53,091 nucleotides of DNA, taken from an uncultured Collinsella sp. Lineage in GTDB: Bacteria; Actinomycetota; Coriobacteriia; Coriobacteriales; Coriobacteriaceae. The DNA lies in assembly GCA_902493535.1 (NCBI GenBank), contig CABUQG010000012.1, positions 1-53,091 of the forward strand. The letters run 5' to 3'. Positions 8,937 through 17,614 of this stretch are shown here, in pieces (the stretch's first letter is position 1; the number at the start of each line of letters is the position of its first letter). The position numbers and the translations under genes were made by a program. The notes beneath the pieces were generated by a model that worked only from the letters and a program-made list of their open reading frames with translations, was not told the DNA's origin and searched no databases.

Positions 8937-8974
8937 AGCGGCCCTGCACCTCACGAGAGACGCAGGGCCGCTTT
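8937..8974 (+). terminator. Intrinsic terminator after kup
   Basis: AGCGGCCCTGC (8937-8947) pairs perfectly with 8962-8972 and is followed by TTT. It lies between the convergent kup and bile salt hydrolase genes. Confidence 0.85.
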
Positions 8975-8995
8975 GCATTGCAGTAAAGCTAACGG

Positions 8996-9961
8996 CTACG
9001 AACGACGCGGCTCGGGAACCACGAGCCTATCGGGGCTTGCGCCCTCGGCATCCATCAGGCTCACGTAGCGAATCGACGGATCCCCATACATCGCGTAGTA
9101 ATAATTGCCCGTGCGCGCGCTAAAGCATCCGGTGTAGATAGTCTTCTCGAACTTGCCATCGCCCATCCTGGACGCTCCCTCGATCATCACCACGCCCTCG
9201 AGCGAGCGGAACATGCGAACGACGTTTTCGGTCTCGCTCTCCTTTTGCGGATAATTGGCATTGAGGTACGCCGCCTTTACAAAACGGCTCGGCGAATAGC
9301 AGTCACCCGGAATACCGCGCATGCCGGCACCCGCGCCATAGGGCTTGAGCTCGGCGCCACGCCATGTCGCCGTCTGCGGAAAATCGCTTGTGGCGGTGAT
9401 ATAGGTGCGGAGGTTTTCCATGTGCCACGGGAAGGTCGGCTGGTTGGCAAGGGTGTCGACCGGATCGTCGTACACATACAGGCCGTCAGCCATCATCTCG
9501 ACCACGATGCTGCGCTGGCTGTCGCCGATAATCCAATGGAGCAGCGACACGCCCAGTCCCTCTCCTGCAGATTTGGCAACAATCACCGTGTCGCGCAGCG
9601 CGGCCTCGACCTCATCGACCGTCGAGAACGTCGCTGCCACCCACAGGGGAAACTCATAGGCCGCGATATTGGTCTTTCCATCAACCGGCCCCTCGGCATA
9701 CTCGGCATAACCCGGGAAATTGAGGCCCGCTACGGCGAGGCCCGCATCGTTGCCGCAATCGAAGAACATAGGGTAGTTCTTGTAATCGATGCACATACCG
9801 ATCACCGCGTGTGCCGCTGTCGCGTCGTCGATAAACGAATACGGAATGTGGAACCCGCGCGGCATCACGCGAACCTGTTGGCCGTAGTCAAAGCTCCAGT
9901 CGAGGTTGCGGCCTAGATACATGTGGCCAGAATTATCGGTAAATCGAATACTCGTGCACAT
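8996..9961 (-). CDS. bsh: Choloylglycine (bile salt) hydrolase family protein
   Basis: An Ntn hydrolase of 321 residues that cleaves the amide bond of glycine- or taurine-conjugated bile acids or a related linear amide. The chain begins Met-Cys, so removal of the first Met exposes the Cys nucleophile. Arg18 and Asp21 (LGRNLDW), Asn in AGLNFPG, Asn in the NQPTFPWHMENL segment and Arg in GIPGDCYSPSRFVKAAY match the bile salt hydrolase active site. The start at 9961 follows AGGAGGCGCT, and an upstream ATG at 10024 would bury the catalytic Cys inside the chain. No signal peptide is visible, fitting a cytoplasmic enzyme. Bile salt hydrolase and penicillin V acylase are hard to separate by eye, but the LNFPG and PGDxxSxSRF segments favour bile salts. 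Such genes are typical of gut Collinsella. Confidence 0.88.
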   Translation of the reverse strand: MCTSIRFTDNSGHMYLGRNLDWSFDYGQQVRVMPRGFHIPYSFIDDATAAHAVIGMCIDYKNYPMFFDCGNDAGLAVAGLNFPGYAEYAEGPVDGKTNIAAYEFPLWVAATFSTVDEVEAALRDTVIVAKSAGEGLGVSLLHWIIGDSQRSIVVEMMADGLYVYDDPVDTLANQPTFPWHMENLRTYITATSDFPQTATWRGAELKPYGAGAGMRGIPGDCYSPSRFVKAAYLNANYPQKESETENVVRMFRSLEGVVMIEGASRMGDGKFEKTIYTGCFSARTGNYYYAMYGDPSIRYVSLMDAEGASPDRLVVPEPRRS

Positions 9962-10028
9962 AGCGCCTCCTAGCTTTACGTTCTTGCTAATTTCATTGTC
10001 TCCAAACAAAAAGGCGCTAAACACAAAA

Positions 10029-10060
10029 GCCCGGACATGACAACAATGTCATGCCCGGGC
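10029..10060 (-). terminator. Intrinsic terminator downstream of the second deformylase-like gene
   Basis: A 13-bp stem with one wobble pair (GCCCGGACATGAC at 10029-10041 against 10048-10060) is followed on the minus strand by CTTTTGTGTTT. It ends the transcript of the gene at 10093. Confidence 0.8.
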
Positions 10061-10092
10061 CAAAAGAGACGAAGTGCGGTGCTGTAGTCACC

Positions 10093-10512
10093 CTAGACAA
10101 GTTTACCTTGGCAGTGGTCGATCATATGCTGGATCATCTGCGCCTCAAAGCCCGCGTAGTCGCGGCGGCACTCCTTCATCTTGCCGTCGACGATCTGGTC
10201 AAAGGCAACCTTGCACTTGATATAGCGCGTGGACTTGGTGACCTCCTCGTGCGTCAGGCAGCTCTCCTCCATCTTGCTGGCACCCAGGCCAAACACCAGA
10301 CGGGGGTTGTAGAGCACATGGGGCTCGCCGGCGTCGTCCAGATAGACGCAGACCTTCTTGGTGACGCCGATCTGGTTGGCGGCAAGGCAGCCGGCATCGT
10401 CGAGCGACTTGATGGTATCGATCAGGTCCTGTGCCACCGACTCGTCCTCGACGGTCGCAACCTCGCAACGCTGGGACAGAATAGCCTCGTCGTGGCAGAG
10501 CTCTTTAATCAT
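10093..10512 (-). CDS. Peptide deformylase-like protein, catalytic Glu replaced by Met
   Basis: A 139-residue paralogue of the protein at 2471. Here motif 1 is intact (CLAANQ, Gln47), motif 2 is ESCLT with the metal-ligand Cys85, and motif 3 is HMIDH, so both His ligands remain (129 and 133) but the general-acid/base Glu is Met130. In known deformylases that Glu is essential, so metal binding may persist without normal catalysis. ATG at 10512 is preferred because GGAGG precedes it by 5 nt. The ATG at 10524 overlaps that site. The chain lacks the usual C-terminal helix. It is a single-gene unit with its own terminator. Confidence 0.85.
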   Translation of the reverse strand: MIKELCHDEAILSQRCEVATVEDESVAQDLIDTIKSLDDAGCLAANQIGVTKKVCVYLDDAGEPHVLYNPRLVFGLGASKMEESCLTHEEVTKSTRYIKCKVAFDQIVDGKMKECRRDYAGFEAQMIQHMIDHCQGKLV

Positions 10513-10705
10513 ACGTTCCTCCATAGGGGTCGTTGTAACTGCTTAAGTATACGGTACCCACACATTTTCATGCGAAAAATACCGTCTGTCTGCTACAAAG
10601 CGCCGAACATCAACATGCGAGGAACATCAGCCTTTCAAAGGCGATATAGTAGTTGAGTTCGTGTCAATCGGCCTAAACTCGGGGCCGAACAAGGAAAGGG
10701 TATGC

Positions 10706-12016
10706 ATGGACGAACTTTTTCACGTCAGTGAGCGCAAGTCCACAATCGGGACCGAACTTCGCGCTGGACTGACAACATTCCTGGCGATGGCCTACATCAT
10801 CGCCGTCAACCCTGCGGTGCTCTCGGGCGCCGGCATCGATGCGGGAGCGCTCGCCTGCGCCACCTGCCTGGGCGCCGGCATCATGACCATCTGCATGGGC
10901 ATCTTCGCCAACCGCCCGCTCGCCTGCGCGTCGGGCTTAGGCGTCAACGCGATGATCGCCGGAATCACCACCACCGTCTGCGGCGGTGACTGGCACGTGG
11001 CCATGAGCGTCATCTTCCTCGAGGGCGTCGTCATCTTGCTGCTCGTGCTTTGTGGCCTGCGCGAGGCCATCATGGACGCCATCCCGGTTGTCCTGCGTCA
11101 CGCCATCTCGGTGGGTCTGGGCCTGTTTATCGCCATGATCGGCCTGTGCGACGCTGGCATCATCACCGCTGGCGCCGGTACGCTCGTCGGCCTGGGCGAC
11201 ATCGCCTCCCCCACCTTTATCGTCGGCATCATCTCCATCGTCGTGACGGTTGCCCTGGCTTCCCGCAACGTGCCGGGCTCGCTGCTCATCGGCATCGTCG
11301 TCGCCGTCATCGCCGGTATCCCCCTAGGTGTGACCCAGGCTCCGACCGGTATCATCGCCCCGCTCGACTTCTCGAGCATCGGTGGCCCCATCGCCGACGC
11401 CGGCGGCATGCCCGCCATCGTCAAGGTCCTTACCGACCCCGCGCTCCTCGTCATCTCGTTCTCGCTGCTCATGAGTGACTTCTTCGACACCATGGGCACC
11501 GCGATGGCCGTGGCCAAGCAGGGCGAGTTCCTCACCGACGACGGCAACGTCGAGGATATCAAGGAGATCCTGATCGTCGACTCCGCCGCCGCTGCTGTGG
11601 GCGGTTTCATGGGTGTCTCCTCCATCACCACCTTCGTCGAGTCCACTTCCGGCGCCGCTGACGGTGGCCGCACGGGCCTCACCTCCGTCACCACCGGCGT
11701 GCTGTTCATTCTCGCCGCGTTCTTCTCCCCCATCGTCACCATCGTTTCCAGCGCCGCCACCTGCGGTGCTCTGGTCTACGTCGGCTACCTCATGATGAGC
11801 GAGGCCTCCGAGATCGACTGGTCCGACGTGTCGCAGGGTTTCCCGGCGTTCATGATTGTCGCCGGCGTGCCCTTCACCTACTCCATCTCTGCCGGCATTG
11901 GCCTGGGCTTTATCGCCTACGTGGTCGTCGCGCTCTTTAAGGGCGAGGCCTCCAAGATCAAGCCGCTCATGTGGATCGCAGCCCTCGCCTTCCTCGTCTA
12001 CTTCTTCGTGGCGTAA
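10706..12016 (+). CDS. AzgA/PbuG-type purine permease (NCS2 family)
   Basis: A 436-residue nucleobase permease of the AzgA-like branch of NCS2, which imports hypoxanthine, guanine or adenine with protons. GLTTFLAMAYIIAVNPAVL at the N-terminus, ASGLGVNAMIA and SDFFDTMGT are the signature segments. The ATG at 10706 follows AAGGAAAGGG by 5 nt, while the in-frame start at 10661 lacks a binding site. The 190-bp leader contains small hairpins but nothing resembling the purine riboswitch core. A second NCS2 permease of the uracil/xanthine branch lies at 12881. Confidence 0.93.
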   Translation: MDELFHVSERKSTIGTELRAGLTTFLAMAYIIAVNPAVLSGAGIDAGALACATCLGAGIMTICMGIFANRPLACASGLGVNAMIAGITTTVCGGDWHVAMSVIFLEGVVILLLVLCGLREAIMDAIPVVLRHAISVGLGLFIAMIGLCDAGIITAGAGTLVGLGDIASPTFIVGIISIVVTVALASRNVPGSLLIGIVVAVIAGIPLGVTQAPTGIIAPLDFSSIGGPIADAGGMPAIVKVLTDPALLVISFSLLMSDFFDTMGTAMAVAKQGEFLTDDGNVEDIKEILIVDSAAAAVGGFMGVSSITTFVESTSGAADGGRTGLTSVTTGVLFILAAFFSPIVTIVSSAATCGALVYVGYLMMSEASEIDWSDVSQGFPAFMIVAGVPFTYSISAGIGLGFIAYVVVALFKGEASKIKPLMWIAALAFLVYFFVA

Positions 12017-12043
12017 CGGCATAGTCTGCTAAAGCAAAACAAC

Positions 12044-12085
12044 AAGGCGCGGAATCGCATCGAGCGGCTCCGCGCCTTTCTTTTA
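12044..12085 (+). terminator. Intrinsic terminator after the purine permease gene
   Basis: AAGGCGCGGA (12044-12053) pairs with TCCGCGCCTT (12069-12078), followed by TCTTTT. Confidence 0.85.
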
Positions 12086-12154
12086 GCGTCTGCCCCCGTG
12101 TCAGCGTGCGACAATTGAGGCTGTCAATTATCACAACACTGAGAGAAGCCTGCC

Positions 12155-12820
12155 TTGGAAGCGCATCATAAGCAGATAACCGTTTATTCAGAGTGTGCGG
12201 AAGGCGCGCCCGTCATCTATCTCCCCGTGGTTATGGGCAACGGTAGTGAAGTCTACGAGCGCTGCCGAGAGCTCGACTGCCCGCCGTTCACCCTTGTCGC
12301 CATTGGAGGGCTCGATTGGAATCGCGAGCTGAGCCCCTGGGAATGCGACGGAACTATACGAGATGCCGGGCCCTTTGGCGGACAGGCTGCTGGTTTTCTT
12401 GACGAGTTGTTGAAGCAGATAATCCCCCAGGCCGAATCATCGCTCCCGCAACCGCCCGCCTGGCGCGGCGTTGCCGGCTACTCGTTGGCGGGTCTTTTTG
12501 CACTGTGGGCACTTTGGCAAACAGATGTCTTTGAGCGCGTGGCGAGTGCATCGGGGTCGCTGTGGTTCCCCGGCTTTATCGACTACGCGCGCGAGCGCAC
12601 GATGACGGCTACGCCCGACGCCGCCTATCTGTCGCTCGGTAAAAAGGAAACCAAGACGCCCAACCGCATGATGCGGCACGTACTCGACGATACGCGCGCG
12701 ATGGAAAAGCTGTTTATCGAGCGCGACATCCCAACAACGCTGGAGCTCAACCCCGGCAATCATTTTGCCCAAACTGACCTGCGCATGGCGCGCGGCATCC
12801 ACTGGATACTGACGCATTAA
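12155..12820 (+). CDS. Alpha/beta-hydrolase, putative esterase
   Basis: A 221-residue protein resembling the putative esterase (esterase D / IroE-like) family. It has the nucleophile elbow GYSLAG near residue 109 and a C-terminal catalytic-His candidate in GNHF. DWNRELSPWE near residue 50 matches the segment that follows the first strands in such esterases. There is no signal peptide, so it is probably cytoplasmic and its ester substrate is unknown. The start is a TTG with a weak GAGAGAAG site 6 nt upstream, and no ATG or GTG lies nearby in frame. The gene is flanked by terminators on both sides, so it is probably transcribed alone. Confidence 0.75.
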   Translation: MEAHHKQITVYSECAEGAPVIYLPVVMGNGSEVYERCRELDCPPFTLVAIGGLDWNRELSPWECDGTIRDAGPFGGQAAGFLDELLKQIIPQAESSLPQPPAWRGVAGYSLAGLFALWALWQTDVFERVASASGSLWFPGFIDYARERTMTATPDAAYLSLGKKETKTPNRMMRHVLDDTRAMEKLFIERDIPTTLELNPGNHFAQTDLRMARGIHWILTH

Positions 12821-12860
12821 AAATGGCGTCCACGCGCACATACGCATGGACGCCATTTTT
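12819..12860. terminator. Bidirectional terminator
   Basis: A perfect 14-bp stem (12819-12832 with 12847-12860) has A5 on one side and T5 on the other. It serves the convergent esterase and NCS2 permease genes. Confidence 0.95.
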
Positions 12861-12880
12861 AATTTGGCTGAACGCAGCTA

Positions 12881-14146
12881 CTATTCAGTAGTCTCCTCAA
12901 GCTCGGAAGTATCGAACTCAAAGTCATTACCGGGCAGGATGGCGTTGAGCACAATGCCCACCAGCGAGCCCACGGCAAGGCCCGAAAGCGAAATCGTCAC
13001 GCCGCCCAGCTCCAGCACGATGGCACCGGCGGTACTGTAGGCAATGCCGAGCGAAAGCACGAGCACCAAAGCCGCAACCAGCACATTGCGGTTGTTCTGG
13101 AAATCAACCTGGTTTTCGATAAGGTTGCGAACGCCCACGGCACTGATCATGCCGTAGAGCACGAGCGACACGCCGCCGATTACACACGCCGGCATGGCGG
13201 CGATCACGGCAGCAAACTTGGGGCAGAACGAAAGCACGATGGCGCAGCAGGCGGCAATGCGAATCACGCGCGGGTCGAACACGCGCGTCAGGGCAAGCAC
13301 GCCAGTGTTCTCGCCATACGTCGTATTGGCGGGGGCGCCAAAGAGCGATGCCAAGATGGTCGCCAGGCCATCGCCGAGCAGGGTACGGTGCAGACCGGGA
13401 TCGGCAATGTAATTGCGTTCGCAGGTAGAGCCAATGGCGGAGATATCGCCAATGTGCTCAATCATGGTCGCAAAGGCCAGCGGCATGATGGTGATGATGG
13501 CCGTCGTGGCAAGACCGCTATCGAGCTGCGGTCCAAAGAGCGCAAACACGGTGTTGTCCCACACGACGGGCAAGCCAACCCAGGGGGCGGCTGCGACGCC
13601 AGAGAAGTCGACCTCACCCAACGCGGCCGCAACGGCATAGCTCACCACGACGCCCAGCAGAATCGGCACGATCTTAACCATGCCGCGGCCCCAAATATTG
13701 CAGATGACGATCACGGCCACAGCGACAACGGCAACAAGCCAGTTGGTCTGGCAGTTGGCGATAGCAGAGCTTGCCAAGATCAGGCCGATGGAAATGACGA
13801 TGGGGCCGGTCACCACCGGCGGGAAGAAGTGCATGACACGCTTGGCGCCAAATGCGCGGAACAGCGCTGCCAGCACCGGATAGAGCAGGCCGGCGCAGAC
13901 AACGCCCAGGCAAGCGTAGGGCAAAAGCTCGGCCTCGCCGTTGGGCGCAACGGCGGCATAACCCGCGATAAAGGCAAACGACGAGCCCAGGAACGCGGGC
14001 ACCTTACCGCGCGATAGAAAATGAAACAGCAGCGTGCCGATGCCGGCGAACAGAAGCGTCGTCGAAACGGAAAGGCCGGTGAGCACGGGCACGAGCACCG
14101 TGGCTCCGAACATCGCAAACATGTGTTGCAAACCCAACACAAACAT
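12881..14146 (-). CDS. Uracil/xanthine permease (NCS2 family), unusual 5' end
   Basis: A nucleobase:proton symporter of the UraA/PucK branch. GLQHMFAMFGATVLVP, FATMIEHIGDISAI and NTTYGENTGVLALTRV are diagnostic and about twelve to fourteen helices are visible. The first canonical start in frame is the ATG at 14146, giving 421 residues, but it has no ribosome binding site. The frame continues upstream to 14215 with a plausible family N-terminus (DAIYDASSLGRPR before the ATG). Within that extension the only start-like codon is an ATA at 14215 placed 5 nt after AAAGGA. An ATG in another frame overlaps this spot. Translation therefore starts at a non-standard codon, at an internal ATG, or a one-base error is present. 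Confidence 0.88.
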   Translation of the reverse strand: MFVLGLQHMFAMFGATVLVPVLTGLSVSTTLLFAGIGTLLFHFLSRGKVPAFLGSSFAFIAGYAAVAPNGEAELLPYACLGVVCAGLLYPVLAALFRAFGAKRVMHFFPPVVTGPIVISIGLILASSAIANCQTNWLVAVVAVAVIVICNIWGRGMVKIVPILLGVVVSYAVAAALGEVDFSGVAAAPWVGLPVVWDNTVFALFGPQLDSGLATTAIITIMPLAFATMIEHIGDISAIGSTCERNYIADPGLHRTLLGDGLATILASLFGAPANTTYGENTGVLALTRVFDPRVIRIAACCAIVLSFCPKFAAVIAAMPACVIGGVSLVLYGMISAVGVRNLIENQVDFQNNRNVLVAALVLVLSLGIAYSTAGAIVLELGGVTISLSGLAVGSLVGIVLNAILPGNDFEFDTSELEETTE

Positions 14147-14338
14147 GCGCGGGCGGCCGAGCGACGATGCATCGTAGATGGCATCGGTGACGGCGGGCGT
14201 CGAGGACTGGGATATGGATGTCCTTTCATGATGGAAGGGCGATCAGGCATATCGGATAACCTGCCCGAACGGTACGATCCGAACCATTGTACGCGATACG
14301 CCATGTCTCGCACGCGCCGTCACCTGCGAACGTTACCG

Positions 14339-15472
14339 CTACTTCCAAACGCGCTCGGCAATGCGCTTGACCAGCGCGATCTTTGCCCACTGCTCGTCCT
14401 CGGTCAGCTTGTTGCCAATCTCGCAGCTGGCAAAGCCGCACTGGGGCGACAGATACAGGCTCTCGAGCGGCACATACTTTGCGGCCTCGTGGATACGTTC
14501 GACGATAACATCCTCGTTCTCGAGCTCTGCCGCCTTGGTGGTTACCAAGCCCAGCACGACCTTCTTGCCGGGAGCGACGTACTTGAGCGGCTCAAAGCCG
14601 CCGGCGCGCGGCGTGTCGAACTCCAGATAGAACGCATCGACATTCTCATGTGCGAACAGATACGGAGCGATAGGGTCGTAGCCGCCTTCAAAAGCGTAGG
14701 TGGAGTGGTAGTTGCCGCGGCACACGTGCGTGTTGATGACCAAATCGTCGGGCTTGCCCTCGATGGCGGCGTTGTTGAGCGCCACGCCCAGCTCGCTTAC
14801 CTTTTGCAGGTCGACCGGGCTCATGCCGGTTTTGGCGACAAAATCGGTATCGCAGTAGATGCCCCAGGTGCAGTCATCAAACTGGATGTTGCGGCAGCCT
14901 GCTGCGTACAGGTCGGCGATCACCGTGCGATAAGCGGCTGCAATGGCGTCGGCAAGTTCCTCCTCGGTCTTATAGACAGCGCGCAGGCTCTCCTGCTGGC
15001 CATCGCAGCGATCGAGCGTGACCTCAGAGAACGTCTGGATCGGCGCCGGAATGGTCTGGCGTGCGACCTGGCCCTCCTCCTCAAGCGCCTTGACGAACTT
15101 AAAATGCTCGACGAACGGGTGGTTCTCGCCGCTAATGGGACCGGTAACCACGGCGGTGTCGGCCGTCGTCTCCTCGTCATGGAACATATAACCCGTGCGT
15201 GAGGTGCGGCGCTCAATGCCGTTAAGGCCCCACATAAAATCGAGGTGCCAGTAGCTGCGGCGGAACTCGCCATCGGTGATCACCTGCAGGCCGGCGGCCT
15301 TCTGCTTGGCCACCAAATCGCGAATGGCATCGTCCTCGACGGCCTTAAGGCCGGAAGCGTCGAGTTTACCCGCGACATAGGCGGCACGGGCGTCCTTTAC
15401 AGCCTGCGGACGAAGAAAGCTGCCGACGATATCGGCGCGAAACGGCGCGTTCGGTTGAATCGAAGTGCTCAT
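14339..15472 (-). CDS. MetE C-terminal-like methyltransferase (YxjG/YxjH type)
   Basis: A 377-residue single-domain homologue of the catalytic C-terminal half of cobalamin-independent methionine synthase. The zinc-site pattern is present: His and Cys in NTHVCRGNYHSTY, Glu in FYLEFD and Cys in LSPQCGFASC. The N-terminal MetE half is absent, as in YxjG/YxjH proteins, which probably transfer methyl groups to homocysteine or a related thiol from a donor other than the triglutamyl folate. ATG at 15472 follows AAAGGGAG, and the upstream ATG at 15490 lies within the site. A LysR gene immediately upstream is the likely regulator, and a 14-bp palindrome lies in the promoter region. Confidence 0.9.
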   Translation of the reverse strand: MSTSIQPNAPFRADIVGSFLRPQAVKDARAAYVAGKLDASGLKAVEDDAIRDLVAKQKAAGLQVITDGEFRRSYWHLDFMWGLNGIERRTSRTGYMFHDEETTADTAVVTGPISGENHPFVEHFKFVKALEEEGQVARQTIPAPIQTFSEVTLDRCDGQQESLRAVYKTEEELADAIAAAYRTVIADLYAAGCRNIQFDDCTWGIYCDTDFVAKTGMSPVDLQKVSELGVALNNAAIEGKPDDLVINTHVCRGNYHSTYAFEGGYDPIAPYLFAHENVDAFYLEFDTPRAGGFEPLKYVAPGKKVVLGLVTTKAAELENEDVIVERIHEAAKYVPLESLYLSPQCGFASCEIGNKLTEDEQWAKIALVKRIAERVWK

Positions 15473-15512
15473 AGATATCTCCCTTTGCATTGGTTGCTTT
15501 ACTGGGACAGAG

Positions 15513-15526
15513 TATGAGCGCTCATA
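15513..15526. promoter_or_regulatory. 14-bp perfect palindrome upstream of the MetE-like gene
   Basis: TATGAGCGCTCATA lies 41 bp upstream of the start, between the LysR gene and the MetE-like gene. It is a candidate regulator-binding site. The nearby A+T-rich repeat GATATAG/CTATATC (15560-15566 and 15574-15580) may be a second site or a weak terminator for the LysR gene. Confidence 0.45.
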
Positions 15527-15627
15527 TGACCATCGTAAAATATACGTTTATAACAGTTTGATATAGATGTTTCCTATATCAGTCTGGACTGTCATAAAGA
15601 GACTTGAACCGTGCGGAGCACAGCAGC

Positions 15628-16524
15628 CTAGATATGCTGACGAATCGCGTCGATATAGGCCCGACCGTAGCGCGTAAGCGTCGTGTTCTTGCGCGTGATG
15701 ATGCCAATCTCCATGTACTCGTCCACGTCGAGCGGAATCGAGATAATGCCGGGGCCGTTGAGCTCGTGGCTGATCACGCCCGAGCATACCGTGTAGCCGT
15801 TGAGGCCCATGGCCAAATTGAACAACGTCGCACGGTCGCGCACGCGGATATTTTTGCGACGCTCGAACGTCGAGGTCAGCTCCTCGGAATAGTAAAACGA
15901 GTTGTAGCTGCCCTGCTCGTAGGACAGGAACGGGTAGTCTTCCAGATCCTCGAGCGTCACGCTGGAGCGGTCCGCCAGCGGATGGTCGGCGCAGACGAAG
16001 ACATGCGGCGTGGCGCAGAAGAGTCCTTCGAACACGAGCTCGTTGGCCACCAGCATGCGCTCGATGACCTCGCGGTTATGCTCGGATAAGTACAGGATGC
16101 CCAGTTCGCTTTTCATATGCGCGACATCCTCGATAATCTCGTGAGTCTGCTCCTCGCGCAGGGTGAAGTCGTAACGCGCGGCATCGAACTCGCGGATCAC
16201 GTCGACAAACGCGTTGACGGCAAAGGAATAATGCTGGCAGCTCACACTAAAGTGCGGCACCCGCTCGGATGCGCCCTTGTACTTGCCCTCGAGCAGGTCG
16301 GCCTGGTCGAGTACCTGGCGCGCATAGCCCAAGAAGGTCTCGCCTTCCTCGGACACAATGACGCCCTTGTTGGTGCGCTCAAAGATGTGCACACCCATCT
16401 CGTTTTCGAGATCGCGAATCGACGCGGTAATCGAAGGCTGCGACACAAAGAGACGGCGCGAGGCCTCGGTAATGCTGCCGCATTCGGCAACTTTGACGAC
16501 ATATCTGAGCTGCTGGAGCTTCAT
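15628..16524 (-). CDS. LysR-family regulator, likely of methionine/sulfur metabolism
   Basis: A 298-residue LysR protein: HTH in residues 1-60 (GSITEASRRLFVSQPSITASI), then the effector-binding domain. The sequence resembles the CysB/CmbR-like regulators found beside metE in lactic acid bacteria. Start at 16524 follows AAGGAGACAGCC; the frame extends to 16731 only because it overlaps the phosphatase gene. It begins 11 nt after the end of the HAD phosphatase gene and precedes the MetE-like gene by about 155 bp on the same strand. Regulation of that gene is inferred from position. Confidence 0.9.
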   Translation of the reverse strand: MKLQQLRYVVKVAECGSITEASRRLFVSQPSITASIRDLENEMGVHIFERTNKGVIVSEEGETFLGYARQVLDQADLLEGKYKGASERVPHFSVSCQHYSFAVNAFVDVIREFDAARYDFTLREEQTHEIIEDVAHMKSELGILYLSEHNREVIERMLVANELVFEGLFCATPHVFVCADHPLADRSSVTLEDLEDYPFLSYEQGSYNSFYYSEELTSTFERRKNIRVRDRATLFNLAMGLNGYTVCSGVISHELNGPGIISIPLDVDEYMEIGIITRKNTTLTRYGRAYIDAIRQHI

Positions 16525-16534
16525 GGCTGTCTCC

Positions 16535-17443
16535 TTAGCTGTTCGCGAGATTCGCGTCGGCTGCACCCTCCTGACGCATAAACGGCGGCATCTCCCCCGT
16601 CGCGGCGCAGGCGGCAATCTGATGCAGAGCCCCGGCGACCGCATCATCTGCCGCGGCGCCGATATGCCAGCGCGCGGCAGCCGTGACGGCCTCGTTGGCA
16701 TTGGCGACTGCAACGGAGTTGGGAACGGCATCGATCATGGGCAGATCGTTATCGGAATCGCCAAATACGGCCACCTCGTCGGGCGTCAGGCCCAAGGCGC
16801 GCGCCAGCTCCAGCGCAGCGCAGCCCTTGTCCCAACCATCCGGAAGGATGTCGAACAGGCGCACTCGGTTGTTGGGAAACACAAGCGAGAGTTCCGGCAT
16901 CTCAACGGCAACGCGCTCGCGTAGCTCCGCGAGCTCCTCACGCGAACGGGCACTCCAGATATTCGCCTTAAACACCGGCGCGTCATCGACGACGGGACGG
17001 CACGGGGCCTCTTCGCCTTTGAGCCACGCATTGCCGCCCGACTCCATAGCGCGACGTACACGCTCGGGATTGCTCGTCACGCAATAGGCATCGTTACCCC
17101 AAAAGTCATCGCCCAGGCTGTAGACTTTTAGAAATGTATCGTCGGTTTCTTGCTCCAGATAGTCAGCCAAACGTATCAGAGCATCGTTGTCGATTGCGCG
17201 CGAAGCGACTACTTCGCCGTCGACAAACATCACCTGGCCGTTACAGAACGCACCGGTCGAAAAACACTCGGAACGGTTTTTGAACATCCAGCCCATCGCG
17301 GACGGCTGACGACCCGAAACCGGCCCAAAGTGCAGACCCGCCGCCTGCATGGCATGAATACCCTCAATGGCGTAGTCGCTGGCGCCGTCATGCCCGGCTG
17401 GAATCAGCGTATCGTCCATATCGGTCAGCACAAGTTTGATCAT
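16535..17443 (-). CDS. Cof-type HAD-IIB phosphatase
   Basis: A 302-residue haloacid dehalogenase-superfamily hydrolase. Motif I is DMDDTL near residue 8 (both Asp present), motif II is SGR near residue 43, and motif IV is GDSDNDLPM in the C-terminal third. The cap between is of the type IIB alpha/beta fold. Such enzymes dephosphorylate sugar phosphates, phosphorylated vitamins or PLP, and the specific substrate cannot be told. The ATG lies 5 nt after GGGGGA. Its stop is 10 nt before the LysR start, so the two are probably co-transcribed. Confidence 0.88.
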   Translation of the reverse strand: MIKLVLTDMDDTLIPAGHDGASDYAIEGIHAMQAAGLHFGPVSGRQPSAMGWMFKNRSECFSTGAFCNGQVMFVDGEVVASRAIDNDALIRLADYLEQETDDTFLKVYSLGDDFWGNDAYCVTSNPERVRRAMESGGNAWLKGEEAPCRPVVDDAPVFKANIWSARSREELAELRERVAVEMPELSLVFPNNRVRLFDILPDGWDKGCAALELARALGLTPDEVAVFGDSDNDLPMIDAVPNSVAVANANEAVTAAARWHIGAAADDAVAGALHQIAACAATGEMPPFMRQEGAADANLANS

Positions 17444-17510
17444 AGAGTCCCCCAGTCATTTTCACCGCAACCATTGTAACGGTGCGCTAGTATAGGGAAC
17501 AACAGATTCG

Positions 17511-17602
17511 ATGCGGGAGTGCCGGCGGTGCAAACCACAAGGCTGAGAGGGCATGGGGCCCAATCCTTTGAACCTGTCAGTTAATGCTGGCGTAGGGAGC
17601 AT
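17511..17602 (+). ncRNA. TPP riboswitch (THI element)
   Basis: The conserved TPP-aptamer elements occur in order: GGGAGTGCC near the 5' side, GGCTGAGAGGG at 17541-17551, CCTTTGAACCTGTCAG at 17565-17580, and TAATGCTGGCGTAGGGA at 17582-17598. The closing stem pairs ATGC at 17511-17514 with GCAT at 17599-17602. A terminator hairpin follows 13 nt later, so thiamine pyrophosphate should cause early termination. Confidence 0.97.
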
Positions 17603-17614
17603 GCCGCCTTTACA

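Noticed and set aside
10525..10705. Possible purine riboswitch before the AzgA-type permease
   Set aside because: The conserved purine aptamer core and the paired loop sequences are absent; only short hairpins are present.
17474..17493. Promoter of the thi operon (TTGTAA and TAGTAT)
   Set aside because: The spacing between the two hexamers is too short for a standard promoter, so no promoter was called.
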